From Streptomyces spiralis (GTDB lineage Bacteria; Actinomycetota; Actinomycetes; Streptomycetales; Streptomycetaceae): a stretch of DNA of 64,000 nt. Within the stretch, counting starts at the first letter, position 1. Every line of letters starts with the position of its first letter. Location: positions 62,001 through 126,000 of the forward strand of contig NZ_BNBC01000008.1 of assembly GCF_014654675.1 (NCBI RefSeq), written 5' to 3'. Below, piece after piece: positions 24,857-32,605 of the stretch. The notes under the pieces are model-generated. The model searched no databases, had not been told where the DNA came from, and was given only the letters and a program-made list of their open reading frames with translations. The translations under genes were made by a program, and so were the position numbers.

Positions 24857-24896
24857 AAAAAAGGAGTTGGGCGGGACGACGCTCGGGCGATAGCCT
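24857..24896 (+). promoter_or_regulatory. Candidate WblC/WhiB7-type promoter upstream of leader ORF
   Basis: TTGGGC (24867-24872), an 18-bp spacer and TAGCCT (24891-24896). A run of six A (24857-24862) stands 4 bp upstream of the -35 in otherwise GC-rich DNA. An AT-rich patch just upstream of the -35 is the hallmark of WhiB7/WblC-dependent promoters. The hexamers alone are weak; the call rests on the combination. Confidence 0.4.
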
Positions 24897-24932
24897 CCGG
24901 GCTACCGTGACACCGCCGAGGAGGTGAGACCC

Positions 24933-24986
24933 GTGAACGCTGTAACGATGTGGGTGCTCCCTCCTTCCTCACGGTCGGGCGATTGA
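24933..24986 (+). CDS. Short leader ORF (17 codons) in 5' leader of the hydrolase gene
   Basis: GTG start preceded by an unusually strong ribosome-binding site (GAGGAGGTGA, 5 nt spacing); encodes VNAVTMWVLPPSSRSGD. It contains a Pro-Pro pair, a common ribosome slow site. It ends 54 nt before the alpha/beta-hydrolase start. Its codons 24953-24961 can pair fully with 25001-25009, which also forms the left arm of the hairpin at 25000-25026, so its translation could select between two RNA folds. Regulatory function is inferred from this arrangement; the peptide itself resembles nothing I know. Confidence 0.5.
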   Translation: MNAVTMWVLPPSSRSGD

Positions 24987-24999
24987 CACAGGTGTCCGC

Positions 25000-25026
25000 C
25001 GGGAGCGCCTCGAGAAGGCACTCCCG
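25000..25026 (+). promoter_or_regulatory. Attenuator-like hairpin abutting the hydrolase RBS
   Basis: Stem CGGGAG-C-GCC / GGC-A-CTCCCG (9 pairs, one C/A mismatch, 7-nt loop). It ends directly at the AAAGG ribosome-binding site. Its left arm (25001-25009) is also complementary over nine pairs, one G-U, to the leader ORF segment 24953-24961, so the two structures exclude each other. Confidence 0.5.
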
Positions 25027-25040
25027 AAAGGCAACAACCC

Positions 25041-25805
25041 ATGCATTCTGTGCACTTCACCGCGGAGACGTCGGCGAACGGCGTCCTCGAACGCGACTTC
25101 GCCGTGGGCGAGATCCCCGGCGTGCTCTGGTCGCCCGCGTCCCGACCCGATCGCGCGCCTCTGGTGCTGATGGGCCACGGAGGCGGCACCCACAAGAGGT
25201 GGCCGGCCATGACGGGCCGAGCCCGCAGCCTGGTCACCGGCTGCGGTTTCCACGTCGCCGTCATCGACGCGCCCGGTCACGGCGACCGGCCGCGCACGCC
25301 GTACGATGAGCAGGAGATCGCCGCGCTGTACCGGGCGAGGGAGGCGGGCGAGCCGGAGGGCCCGATCGTCGTCCGCTACAACGCCCACCTGGCCGAGCGC
25401 GCCGTACCCGAGTGGCGGGCGACCCTGGATGCCCTCCAGGAACTGCCGGAGATCGGCGCGGAGGGGCCGGTCGGCTACTTCGGTCTGAACATGGCCACGG
25501 CGATCGGCGTGCCGTTCGTGGCGGGCGATCCCAGGATCACCGCCGCGGTCTTCGGTCTCCACTGGCCCGATGCCCTGGCCGAGACGGCGAAGCGGATCAC
25601 CGTACCGATCGAGTTCATGCTGCAGTGGGACGACGAGCACATCCCGCGCGCGTCCGGTCTGGCGCTGTTCGACGCCTTCGCCTCCCGGGAGAAGACGTTG
25701 CACGCCAACGCGGGCAGGCACAAGGAGCTGCCCAGGTTCGAGAGCGACAGCGCGGTCCGGTTCTTCGCCCGGCACCTGGGGCGCACCGCCCCGTCACCGG
25801 CATGA
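25041..25805 (+). CDS. Alpha/beta-hydrolase-fold protein with Asn at the nucleophile position
   Basis: 254 aa. The fold is clear: oxyanion-hole-type HGGG (residues 46-49), AVIDAPGHGDRP, the nucleophile elbow GYFGLNMATAIG, an acid region LQWDDEHIPR (D197/D198) and a late histidine GRHKELP (H227). The elbow normally reads G-x-S-x-G; here it is G148-L-N150-M-A152, with codon AAC for Asn, so the catalytic serine is missing. It may be a binding or regulatory protein, a lyase-like enzyme, or use different chemistry. ATG at 25041 with AAAGG 10 nt upstream, next to the attenuator hairpin. Expected control is translational or attenuation through the leader ORF. Confidence 0.85.
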   Translation: MHSVHFTAETSANGVLERDFAVGEIPGVLWSPASRPDRAPLVLMGHGGGTHKRWPAMTGRARSLVTGCGFHVAVIDAPGHGDRPRTPYDEQEIAALYRAREAGEPEGPIVVRYNAHLAERAVPEWRATLDALQELPEIGAEGPVGYFGLNMATAIGVPFVAGDPRITAAVFGLHWPDALAETAKRITVPIEFMLQWDDEHIPRASGLALFDAFASREKTLHANAGRHKELPRFESDSAVRFFARHLGRTAPSPA

Positions 25806-25817
25806 CCTGAGGGGTGT

Positions 25818-25846
25818 CGGTGTCCGGCATCGCGCGCCGGACACCG
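25818..25846. terminator. Hairpin after the hydrolase gene
   Basis: Perfect 11-bp stem (25818-25828 with 25836-25846) with a 7-nt loop, 13 bp past the hydrolase stop and between convergent genes. Confidence 0.65.
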
Positions 25847-25901
25847 GTACCCCGACGGCGGTACCCCGACGGCGGTACGCCGACGCCGGTACTCCGGACG
25901 C
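25846..25901. repeat. Tandem repeat, four 14-bp units
   Basis: Four consecutive copies of a unit like GGTACCCCGACGGC; the first two are identical and copies 3 and 4 differ at 2 and at several positions. Lies in the convergent intergenic gap right after the terminator hairpin. A slippage-type repeat with no visible coding role. Confidence 0.8.
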
Positions 25902-25941
25902 TGACACCGTCGCCCGCCACCTGTCGGCGCGCGGCGGGCGA

Positions 25942-26325
25942 TCACTGCGCGGGGCGCCGTTTGCGGTCGCCCCCGGTCGGTCGCCCGGCCGCCAGGGCCG
26001 CGTCGAGGGAGGGGAAGACGGGCAGCACCCGGGCGAGCCCGCTGGCTTCGAGGATCCGCTCCACGCGCCCCTCGGGACAGATCAGGCGCAGTTCCCCGCC
26101 GTCCCGTTCCAGCATCGTGTGGGCGGTCACGAGGGGGCTCAGTGCCTCCGCGTCCGTGTACGTCAGCTCGGACAGGTCCGCGATCAGATTGAGCAGGTGC
26201 TTGTGCTTCGCGGTCACGGCGGCCACGAAGTCGCGGAGCTCCTCGGCGGTGGTGGTGTCCAGTACCCCCCTGATCTCCATCACGGCCCAGCCGTTCTCCC
26301 AGTGCGACGCCAGGAACAGAGCCAT
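25942..26325 (-). CDS. STAS-domain protein (anti-sigma-factor-antagonist-like)
   Basis: 127 aa, single STAS domain (VMEIRGVLDTTTAEELRDFVAAV, LLNLIADLSELTYTDAEALSPLV). In SpoIIAA/RsbV proteins the helix begins D-S-S-G with a phosphorylatable serine; here it is D58-A59-E60, so this regulatory phosphorylation is not possible at that position. ATG at 26325 with GGAGA upstream. Lies two genes downstream of a PP2C-HATPase protein on the same strand, which suggests a partner-switching context, though not one based on the usual serine. Confidence 0.85.
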   Translation of the reverse strand: MALFLASHWENGWAVMEIRGVLDTTTAEELRDFVAAVTAKHKHLLNLIADLSELTYTDAEALSPLVTAHTMLERDGGELRLICPEGRVERILEASGLARVLPVFPSLDAALAAGRPTGGDRKRRPAQ

Positions 26326-26413
26326 GATCGTCTCTCCGTCTCCTGCTGGCCGTGTCGCCGACACCGTCGATTGTCCTCTCGCCGGTCCGGTCTCGCTCGT
26401 CCTGCGGGGCCCC

Positions 26414-26785
26414 TCACACGGAACGGCCCAGGTTCTCCCGCGGCCGTTCGTGGGCGTGCGCCTGCAAGGGCGGCGCGGTGTGCCGCTCGGGGCGGTGCTC
26501 CGCGAGCGGGCCGATCTTGTAGCGCGGGGCGCCGGTGGTCTCCGGGGCGAGGGGCACCGGCCGACGGGCGACCAGGCGGCCCACCCAGTGCCGGCCGCAC
26601 AGCGGGCACGGGGGAGCACCCCGCGGGTCGTAGGGCGACGGCACGGCCTGCCCGTCGCGGATGAAGTACTCCCACTCGTCGCCCTGCTCATCGCGGTCGT
26701 ACTGCACGTCGTAGTCGACGCTCCACTTGTGCCAGCAGTGACCGCACGCGAATTCGACGCGTTCCACGGCGAGTTCGGTGATCAT
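26414..26785 (-). CDS. Hypothetical zinc-ribbon protein
   Basis: 123 aa. Two CxxC knuckles, CGHC (residues ~14-17) and CPLC (~60-63), separated by an acidic linker (VDYDVQYDRDEQGDEWEYF), predict one zinc ribbon. The C-terminal 40 residues are Pro/Arg-rich and probably disordered. Similar small proteins are common and uncharacterised in Streptomyces. GGGAGGA RBS. Lies between the STAS gene and the phosphatase gene. Confidence 0.72.
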   Translation of the reverse strand: MITELAVERVEFACGHCWHKWSVDYDVQYDRDEQGDEWEYFIRDGQAVPSPYDPRGAPPCPLCGRHWVGRLVARRPVPLAPETTGAPRYKIGPLAEHRPERHTAPPLQAHAHERPRENLGRSV

Positions 26786-26805
26786 GTGACGTCCTCCCGC
26801 GGCGT

Positions 26806-26830
26806 GTAAATCCCCTGATACACGATTTAC
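26806..26830. promoter_or_regulatory. Inverted repeat upstream of the zinc-ribbon gene
   Basis: GTAAATC-N11-GATTTAC, perfect 7-bp arms, in an AT-rich patch 21 bp before the start codon. Could be an operator or a leader hairpin. Confidence 0.4.
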
Positions 26831-26890
26831 GGCTATTCAGGGAGATTGTCCAGAGCTGAGACGGGAGCTTCACAGCACCGGCATGTGCGG

Positions 26891-29272
26891 TCATGCCGCC
26901 GAGGTGAGGGGCTCCTCGGCCCAGATCGTCTTGCCGTGCTCCTCGAAGCGGCTTCCCCAGCGCTGTGCGAACTGCGAGACCAGCAGCAGACCGCGGCCGC
27001 CCTCGTCGGTCGTGCGGGCGTGCCGCAGGTACGGCGCGGCGCTGCTGCTGTCGGAGACCTCGACGCTCAGCGTCCGGTCGCAGATCAGACGCAGCCGCAC
27101 GGGCGGCGCGGCGTAGCGGATGGCGTTGGTGACGAGTTCGCTGACGATCAGCTCCGTGGAGAACAGCTCGTCGTCCATGGCCCAGGTGCGCAACTGGCGG
27201 GCGGTGAGCGAGCGGGCGGTGGCGACGGCCGCCGGGTCGGCGGGCAGCACCCAGGTGGCGACGCGCGCCGGATCGAGGGGCCGGGTGCAGGCGACCAGGA
27301 CCGCCGCGTCGTCGGGGGGATCGGCGGGAACCAGCTCCTCCGTGACCTTCAGGCACAGGTCCTGCGGGGACATGGGCGACGTGGACAGCAGGCGCGCGAG
27401 CTCGGCACGCCCGGTGTCGCCGGGGAACGCCTGCAGCAGCCCCGGGGTGAACAGGATCAGCCGGCTTCCTTCGGCCGGCGTCAGGGTGGTCTTTGTCAGC
27501 GGCGGTCCGGGCCGGCCGAGCGGTGGTCCGGCGGGGACGTCGGGGAAGGTCACGGCGCCGTCCGGGTCCACCACGGCCAGGCCCGCGGGACCGGCCGCAC
27601 AGCCGGTGCAGCGGCAGGTCACGGGGTCGTAGACCAGGTAGAGGCAGGTGGCGCCGACGGGGCCGCCGCCGTGCGGATCGGCGGTCTCGGTGTCCATCTG
27701 CCGGACCAGGTCCTCCAGGCGGGCCATGAGCTCGTCGGGCGCCAGATCGAGGGCGGCCAGCGTGTGCACGGCCGTGCGCAGCCGCCCCATCGTCGCCGCG
27801 GTGCGCACACCGCGGCCAGGGGTGCTGCCCGCCACGAGGGCCACCCGGGCCCCCGGAAGGGTGATGACATCGGTCCAGTCGCCGCCCGCGCCCGAGTGCA
27901 CCCAGTGGTGTGCCGCCCGCACCGCGTCCGCGGTGGGGAGGTTACGGGGCAGCAGGCCGCGCTGCAGCGACAGCACGGTGTTGCGTTCGCGCACATAGCG
28001 GCGGGCGTTGTCCAGGGCGACGGCGGCGCGGGCGGCGAGGTCCTGGGCCAGGGTGAGGTCGTCGTCCTCGAACGCGCCGCGTGCGGTCCACCGGTAGAAG
28101 GTGACGAGACCCAGCGCGCGGTCGCGGACCAGCAGCGGGAGCGCCAACATCGAGTGGACCCCCTCCTCGCGCATCCGCCGGCCACGGACCGGGTCGCTCC
28201 GCAACCACGCGCTGTCCTCCCCGACCACATGCACCAGACGCGGTTCGTGATCGGCCAGGACCTGGGCGGCGGGCGCGTCGGCGGGCGTGGTGCTGACCTC
28301 ACCGATCCCGTACGCACCGGAATCACCGTGGCTGCGCACGGACCGCGACGCGGCGCGCCGCAGGACCCAGTCCGCGGTGCCCGGCCCCTCGGGCACGTCC
28401 TCGCCGGTCAGCACCGACTCGAGGAGATCCACTGTCGTACCGTCGGCCAGCCGCGGCACCGTCACATCGGCCAGTTCCCCCGCGGTGTCCAGCACACCGA
28501 GGGTGGTCCCGATCCGGGAGCCGGCCTCGGCGACCAGAGCGAGGCGCTCCCGGGCCCGGTGCCGCTCGGTGATGTCGACCACCACGTCGGCCACCCCCAG
28601 GATGCGGCCGTCCGGGTCCTCCAGACGGAACACGGACGCCGCGTAGACGTGCTCACGGCCGGGGTCACCGGGCGGACGACCGCGCTTCTCGAAGGACAGG
28701 ACCGGCTCTCCGCTCTCCAGGACGCCGGTCATCACCCGCTCGGCCAGCTCGGCGTTGAAGTCGGGCCACACCTCGGTGGGCCGCAGCCCCAGCCCCTCGG
28801 TCACCCGGACGCCCTGCATGCCTTCCGCCGCGCCGTTGTACCGCATCAGACGCAGCTGAGGGTCGAGAACGAACAGGCCGATCGGAGAACGGGTGAACAA
28901 CGCCTCCAGCAGTGCCCGGTCGACAGCGGAAGCGGGCGCGTCGTACGCCTCGCCCGGGATCACGTCGACCCTCCAGCAGGCCGTGGCCCGACCCCGCTGT
29001 CCGGCACGCACCCGCACCCGGCAGCCGACGTGGTGCCCGTCGTGGTGGCGGAGCACCACATCGGCGGCCCCTGCCTCCCCCGGTGCGCCGGTGACCAGCA
29101 GTTCCCTGGCCGGCCGGCCTACGATCCGCCGCGCGGGATAGCCCAGCAGGCGTTCGGCGGCCGGACTCCACTCGACGACCATGCCCTGGTCATCGACCAG
29201 GACCGACGCCGTGCCCGTCGTGCCCTGCGCGGATCCACCTGTCCGGTGGGTGGCGCCTGTCGACTCGCTCAT
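26891..29272 (-). CDS. PAS-PAS-GAF-PP2C(SpoIIE)-HATPase multidomain phosphatase/kinase
   Basis: 793 aa soluble signalling protein. Two PAS domains (~20-115 and ~120-245, with DGRILGVADVVVDITERHRARERL at the end), a GAF domain (~250-400), a SpoIIE/PP2C phosphatase domain (~420-650: GAGGDWTDVITLPGARVALVAGS is the metal-binding start) and a C-terminal RsbW-like HATPase (~665-790: SELVTNAIRYA, TDEGGRGLLLVSQFA). The domains fit a one-protein switch that dephosphorylates an anti-anti-sigma factor and phosphorylates it or binds a sigma factor. Partner unknown. In this class PAS and GAF sense small ligands or redox state. Confidence 0.92.
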   Translation of the reverse strand: MSESTGATHRTGGSAQGTTGTASVLVDDQGMVVEWSPAAERLLGYPARRIVGRPARELLVTGAPGEAGAADVVLRHHDGHHVGCRVRVRAGQRGRATACWRVDVIPGEAYDAPASAVDRALLEALFTRSPIGLFVLDPQLRLMRYNGAAEGMQGVRVTEGLGLRPTEVWPDFNAELAERVMTGVLESGEPVLSFEKRGRPPGDPGREHVYAASVFRLEDPDGRILGVADVVVDITERHRARERLALVAEAGSRIGTTLGVLDTAGELADVTVPRLADGTTVDLLESVLTGEDVPEGPGTADWVLRRAASRSVRSHGDSGAYGIGEVSTTPADAPAAQVLADHEPRLVHVVGEDSAWLRSDPVRGRRMREEGVHSMLALPLLVRDRALGLVTFYRWTARGAFEDDDLTLAQDLAARAAVALDNARRYVRERNTVLSLQRGLLPRNLPTADAVRAAHHWVHSGAGGDWTDVITLPGARVALVAGSTPGRGVRTAATMGRLRTAVHTLAALDLAPDELMARLEDLVRQMDTETADPHGGGPVGATCLYLVYDPVTCRCTGCAAGPAGLAVVDPDGAVTFPDVPAGPPLGRPGPPLTKTTLTPAEGSRLILFTPGLLQAFPGDTGRAELARLLSTSPMSPQDLCLKVTEELVPADPPDDAAVLVACTRPLDPARVATWVLPADPAAVATARSLTARQLRTWAMDDELFSTELIVSELVTNAIRYAAPPVRLRLICDRTLSVEVSDSSSAAPYLRHARTTDEGGRGLLLVSQFAQRWGSRFEEHGKTIWAEEPLTSAA

Positions 29273-29358
29273 GATCGTCCCACCGTTCTCGAGGTCCGGT
29301 GCGGTCGTCCCTTCCGTCTCGACCGGGGTGAACCCTCAACCCGGCGTGAACCGGCGTG

Positions 29359-31602
29359 TCAGAGCAGGTCCTCGATGGTGATGGGCGCCTTGCGGACACG
29401 GCGCCCGGTCGCGTGGTGGACGGCGTTGGCGACGGCCGCGGCCGCGCCGACCTGACCGACCTCCCCGACGCCCTTGACCCCGAGCGGATTGACGACCTTG
29501 TCCTCCACCTCGATGAGTTCGACGTCGACCTCGGGTGCGTCGGCGTTCACGGCCACGAGGTAGTCACCCAGGCTGGAGGCGACCCAGCGGCCGCGCCGCG
29601 GATCCATGTAGTTGGCCTCCAGGAGCGCCTGGCCGAGACCCCACAGCATGCCGCCCATCAGCTGGCTGCGGGCGGTCTTGGCGTTGAGCACCCTGCCGGG
29701 GGCGAAGGCGCCGACCATGCGCCTCACCCGTGCGAGGCCGAGCCAGGGATCGACGGCGACCTCCGCGAACTGGGCGCCGAACGTCATCATCCCGTACTCG
29801 CCGGCGCTCCGCGGCGACGGAGACCAGGCGCCCGCCGCCTCGACGTCGGGCAGGAAGTGGCGGTGCAGCAGGTCCTGATAGCTCTCCCCGGTCTCGGGGA
29901 GGTCGCGCAGCGTCATACGGCCGTCCCGCACGACGACGGTGCCGGGGTCGGCGCCGTGCAGCGGTGACTCGGCGTCGCCGACGGCCTGCGCGACGAGCTC
30001 GTCGCGGAGGTTGGTGGCCGCGGTGTGCACGGCGGCGCTGATCATGCCGGCTCCCGCGGAGCCGACGGCGGCAGCGATGGTGGGCAGCGTGGTGTCACCG
30101 CCCTCGAAGCGGCACCGCTCGACCGGCAGCCCGAGGGCGTCGGCGGCGACCTGGGTCATTGCCGTGGCCACCCCGGTGCCGAAGTCGGGAGTGGCGGCCT
30201 GGATCACGGCGGAGCCGTCGGCGTACAGCCGGGCACGGGCGCGCTGCGGATTGTTCGGCCCGTACACCGGATAGCCGGCGGTGGCCATGCCGTACCCGAT
30301 CAGCCAGTCGCCGTCCCGGTGCGAGCCGGGTTCGGGATTGCGTCGCTGCCAGCCGAACCGCTCGGCGCCGCGCTGGTAACACTCCCTCAGACCGCAGCTC
30401 GACCAGGGGTTTCCGGTGTTCGGATCGGTGTCGGTGTAGTTGCGCAGGCGCAGCTCGACGGGGTCGATGCCCAGCTGGTGGGCGAGCTCGTCCATCGCGC
30501 ACTCCAGGGCGAACATGCCCGAGGCCTCACCCGGCGCCCGCATGAAGGTGGGCGTCATGGTGTTGGCGCGGAAGAGCCGGTAGACGCCTTCGTAGTTCGG
30601 GCAGGCGTAGATCTGCCCGGCCACTCCGAGGGAGGGTTCGGCCCAGTCGTCGAAGTGCGAGGTGGGGGAGAGCTTGTGGTGCCGCAGCGCGGTCAGCCGC
30701 CCCTCCCGGGTCGCCCCCAGGGTGATGCGCTGCTCCTGTTCCTCCCGGTGCCCGACCGAGGTGAACATCTGCTCGCGGGTAAGGGTGAGCCTGACCGGGC
30801 GCCCGGTGTGGCGGGAGGCGAGCGCGGCCAGTGCAGGATGCGCCCAGATCATGGCCTTGCAGCCGAAGCTGCCGCCGACGAAGTGGGAGACGACCCGGAC
30901 CTTCGACGGGGTCAGGCCGAGCAGCGCGGCGACGGTGAGCTGGGTGGCCGCCACGCCCTGGGTGGCGTCGTACAGGGTGAGCTGGTCGCCGTCCCAGGTG
31001 GCGGTGGTGGCCGAGGGCTCGATGGGGTTGTGGTTGTTGGCGGCGTAGGTGTACGTCGCGTCGATGCGTACGTCCGCCTGGGCCAGGCCCGCCTCCACGT
31101 CGCCGCGCTCGTTCCGGCCCGGAACGAAGCCCGCGAAGATCGCCTCGGGCTCGTAGGCCCGGTCGCGTCCCTGGTCCAGGGTGGTGACCGAGGGGGTCTC
31201 CTCGTAGGTGACGCGGACCAGGGCGGCGGCGTGCTGGGCCCGCTCGAGGGTGTCGGCGACGACCACGGCGACGGGCTGGCCCGTGTAGTGCACGACCTCG
31301 TTCTGCAGGGGGAAGAACGTCTGGCCGGGAGCGGGCATCCCCGCGAGCGAGGGGATCAGCGGCGGCTGCGTGGCGATCCTGGGCAGGTTCTCGTGGGTGA
31401 GGACCGCGAGGACTCCCCGGGCGTCCATCGCTTCGGTGGTGTCGATGGCCGTCACCCGTCCGCTGGGCACCCGCGCGCCGGCCAGTACGGCGTAGGCCAT
31501 GGCGTCCAGGTGGATGTCCGCCGAGTAGTGCGCGTCTCCGGTGACCTTGTGGCGGCCGTCGACCCGGTCGGTGGGCTGTCCGATCGCGAAGGCGGTGGTC
31601 AT
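29359..31602 (-). CDS. Molybdenum hydroxylase large subunit (xanthine dehydrogenase family, PaoC-like)
   Basis: 747 aa molybdopterin-binding subunit. N-terminal ald_Xan_dh_C domain (RVDGRHKVTGDAHYSADI, AYAVLAGARVPSGRVTAID), then Mo-binding domains with GGSFGCK, RAPGEASGMFALECAMDELA and the C-terminal GVKGVGEVG, which contains the catalytic glutamate of the family. The arrangement with two small partners matches E. coli PaoABC (aldehyde oxidoreductase, formerly YagTSR). Substrate is probably an aromatic aldehyde or N-heterocycle; not readable. The ATG at 31602 overlaps the upstream FAD-subunit stop by 4 bp (ATGA), indicating translational coupling. Confidence 0.92.
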   Translation of the reverse strand: MTTAFAIGQPTDRVDGRHKVTGDAHYSADIHLDAMAYAVLAGARVPSGRVTAIDTTEAMDARGVLAVLTHENLPRIATQPPLIPSLAGMPAPGQTFFPLQNEVVHYTGQPVAVVVADTLERAQHAAALVRVTYEETPSVTTLDQGRDRAYEPEAIFAGFVPGRNERGDVEAGLAQADVRIDATYTYAANNHNPIEPSATTATWDGDQLTLYDATQGVAATQLTVAALLGLTPSKVRVVSHFVGGSFGCKAMIWAHPALAALASRHTGRPVRLTLTREQMFTSVGHREEQEQRITLGATREGRLTALRHHKLSPTSHFDDWAEPSLGVAGQIYACPNYEGVYRLFRANTMTPTFMRAPGEASGMFALECAMDELAHQLGIDPVELRLRNYTDTDPNTGNPWSSCGLRECYQRGAERFGWQRRNPEPGSHRDGDWLIGYGMATAGYPVYGPNNPQRARARLYADGSAVIQAATPDFGTGVATAMTQVAADALGLPVERCRFEGGDTTLPTIAAAVGSAGAGMISAAVHTAATNLRDELVAQAVGDAESPLHGADPGTVVVRDGRMTLRDLPETGESYQDLLHRHFLPDVEAAGAWSPSPRSAGEYGMMTFGAQFAEVAVDPWLGLARVRRMVGAFAPGRVLNAKTARSQLMGGMLWGLGQALLEANYMDPRRGRWVASSLGDYLVAVNADAPEVDVELIEVEDKVVNPLGVKGVGEVGQVGAAAAVANAVHHATGRRVRKAPITIEDLL

Positions 31603-32594
31603 GACGGGCTCCGTGTTCCGGTGAGGGTCTCCAGGGCGCGGACCATGATCCGCCGGGCCAGCTCGACCTTGAACGCGTTGAGCGGCGTGGCGCGGGCGGG
31701 CAGGAGTTCCTCGAAGGCGGCCCGCTCGAAGACCTCGCGCCCGGCGGGCGCTCCTCGCAGGATCCGCTCCGCGCGGCGGGCCCGCCAGGGCTTGGTGGCC
31801 ACGCCGCCCAGGGCCAGCCGTATGTCGCCGATGACACCGTCGGTCATGGGCACCACGGCCGCGACGGAGGCCAGGGCGAACTCGTAGGACTCGCGGTCGC
31901 GCACCTTGAGGTACAGCGACGTACGGGCCGCCGGCATGCCGGGCACCTCGATGCCGACGACCAGCTCGCCGTGTTCGACGGGATGCTCCAGATGCGGGGT
32001 GTCGCCGGGCTCGGGGAAGAAGTCGTCGAGGGCGTACACGCGCCGGCCGCGCGGCCCCTCGGTGTGGATCCGGGCATCCAGGGCCATCAGCGGTACGGCG
32101 ACGTCCGAGGGATGGGTGGCGATGCAGTGGTCGCTGACCCCGAGGACGGCGTGACCGCGGTTGAAGCCGTCCAGGGCGCTGCAACCGCTGCCCGGTTCAC
32201 GCTTGTTGCACGGCGAGGCGGCGTCGCGGAAATAGGCGCAGCGGGTGCGCTGCATCATGTTGCCGCCCATGCTCGCCATGTTGCGCAGCTGCGCGGAGGC
32301 GCCGAGCACGAGGGCTTCGCGGATCAGCGGGAACCTCTCCCGCACCGTCGGCGCCTCGGCCACGTCGCTCATGCGGGCCAGGGCACCGATGTACAGGCCG
32401 CCGTCGGGCCGGTCCTCGATCTGGGTGAGCGGCAGGTCGTTGATGTCCACCAGCCGGCGCGGCAGCATGACGTTCTGGCGCAGCAGATCGACCTCGGTCG
32501 TACCGCCGGCCAGGAAGTCACTGGTCGGGTCGGAGGCGACGGTGGCGATGGCGCCGGCGACGTCACCGGCGCGGGAGTAGCTGATGGGCCGCAC
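31599..32594 (-). CDS. Molybdenum hydroxylase FAD-binding subunit (PaoB-like, with extra Fe-S insert)
   Basis: 331 aa. FAD_binding_5 (FLAGGTTEVDLLRQNVMLPRRLVDIN; GASAQLRNMASMGGNMMQRTRCAYF) and a C-terminal CO_deh_flav_C domain. The stretch RCAYFRD..PCNKREPGSGC carries the cysteines that in PaoB/YagS hold an additional 4Fe-4S cluster not found in xanthine dehydrogenases. Two adjacent GTG codons (32597 and 32594) are possible starts; 32594 places AAGGAG 7 nt away. Middle gene of the three. Confidence 0.9.
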   Translation of the reverse strand: MRPISYSRAGDVAGAIATVASDPTSDFLAGGTTEVDLLRQNVMLPRRLVDINDLPLTQIEDRPDGGLYIGALARMSDVAEAPTVRERFPLIREALVLGASAQLRNMASMGGNMMQRTRCAYFRDAASPCNKREPGSGCSALDGFNRGHAVLGVSDHCIATHPSDVAVPLMALDARIHTEGPRGRRVYALDDFFPEPGDTPHLEHPVEHGELVVGIEVPGMPAARTSLYLKVRDRESYEFALASVAAVVPMTDGVIGDIRLALGGVATKPWRARRAERILRGAPAGREVFERAAFEELLPARATPLNAFKVELARRIMVRALETLTGTRSPS

Positions 32595-32605
32595 CACATG
32601 TCTCC

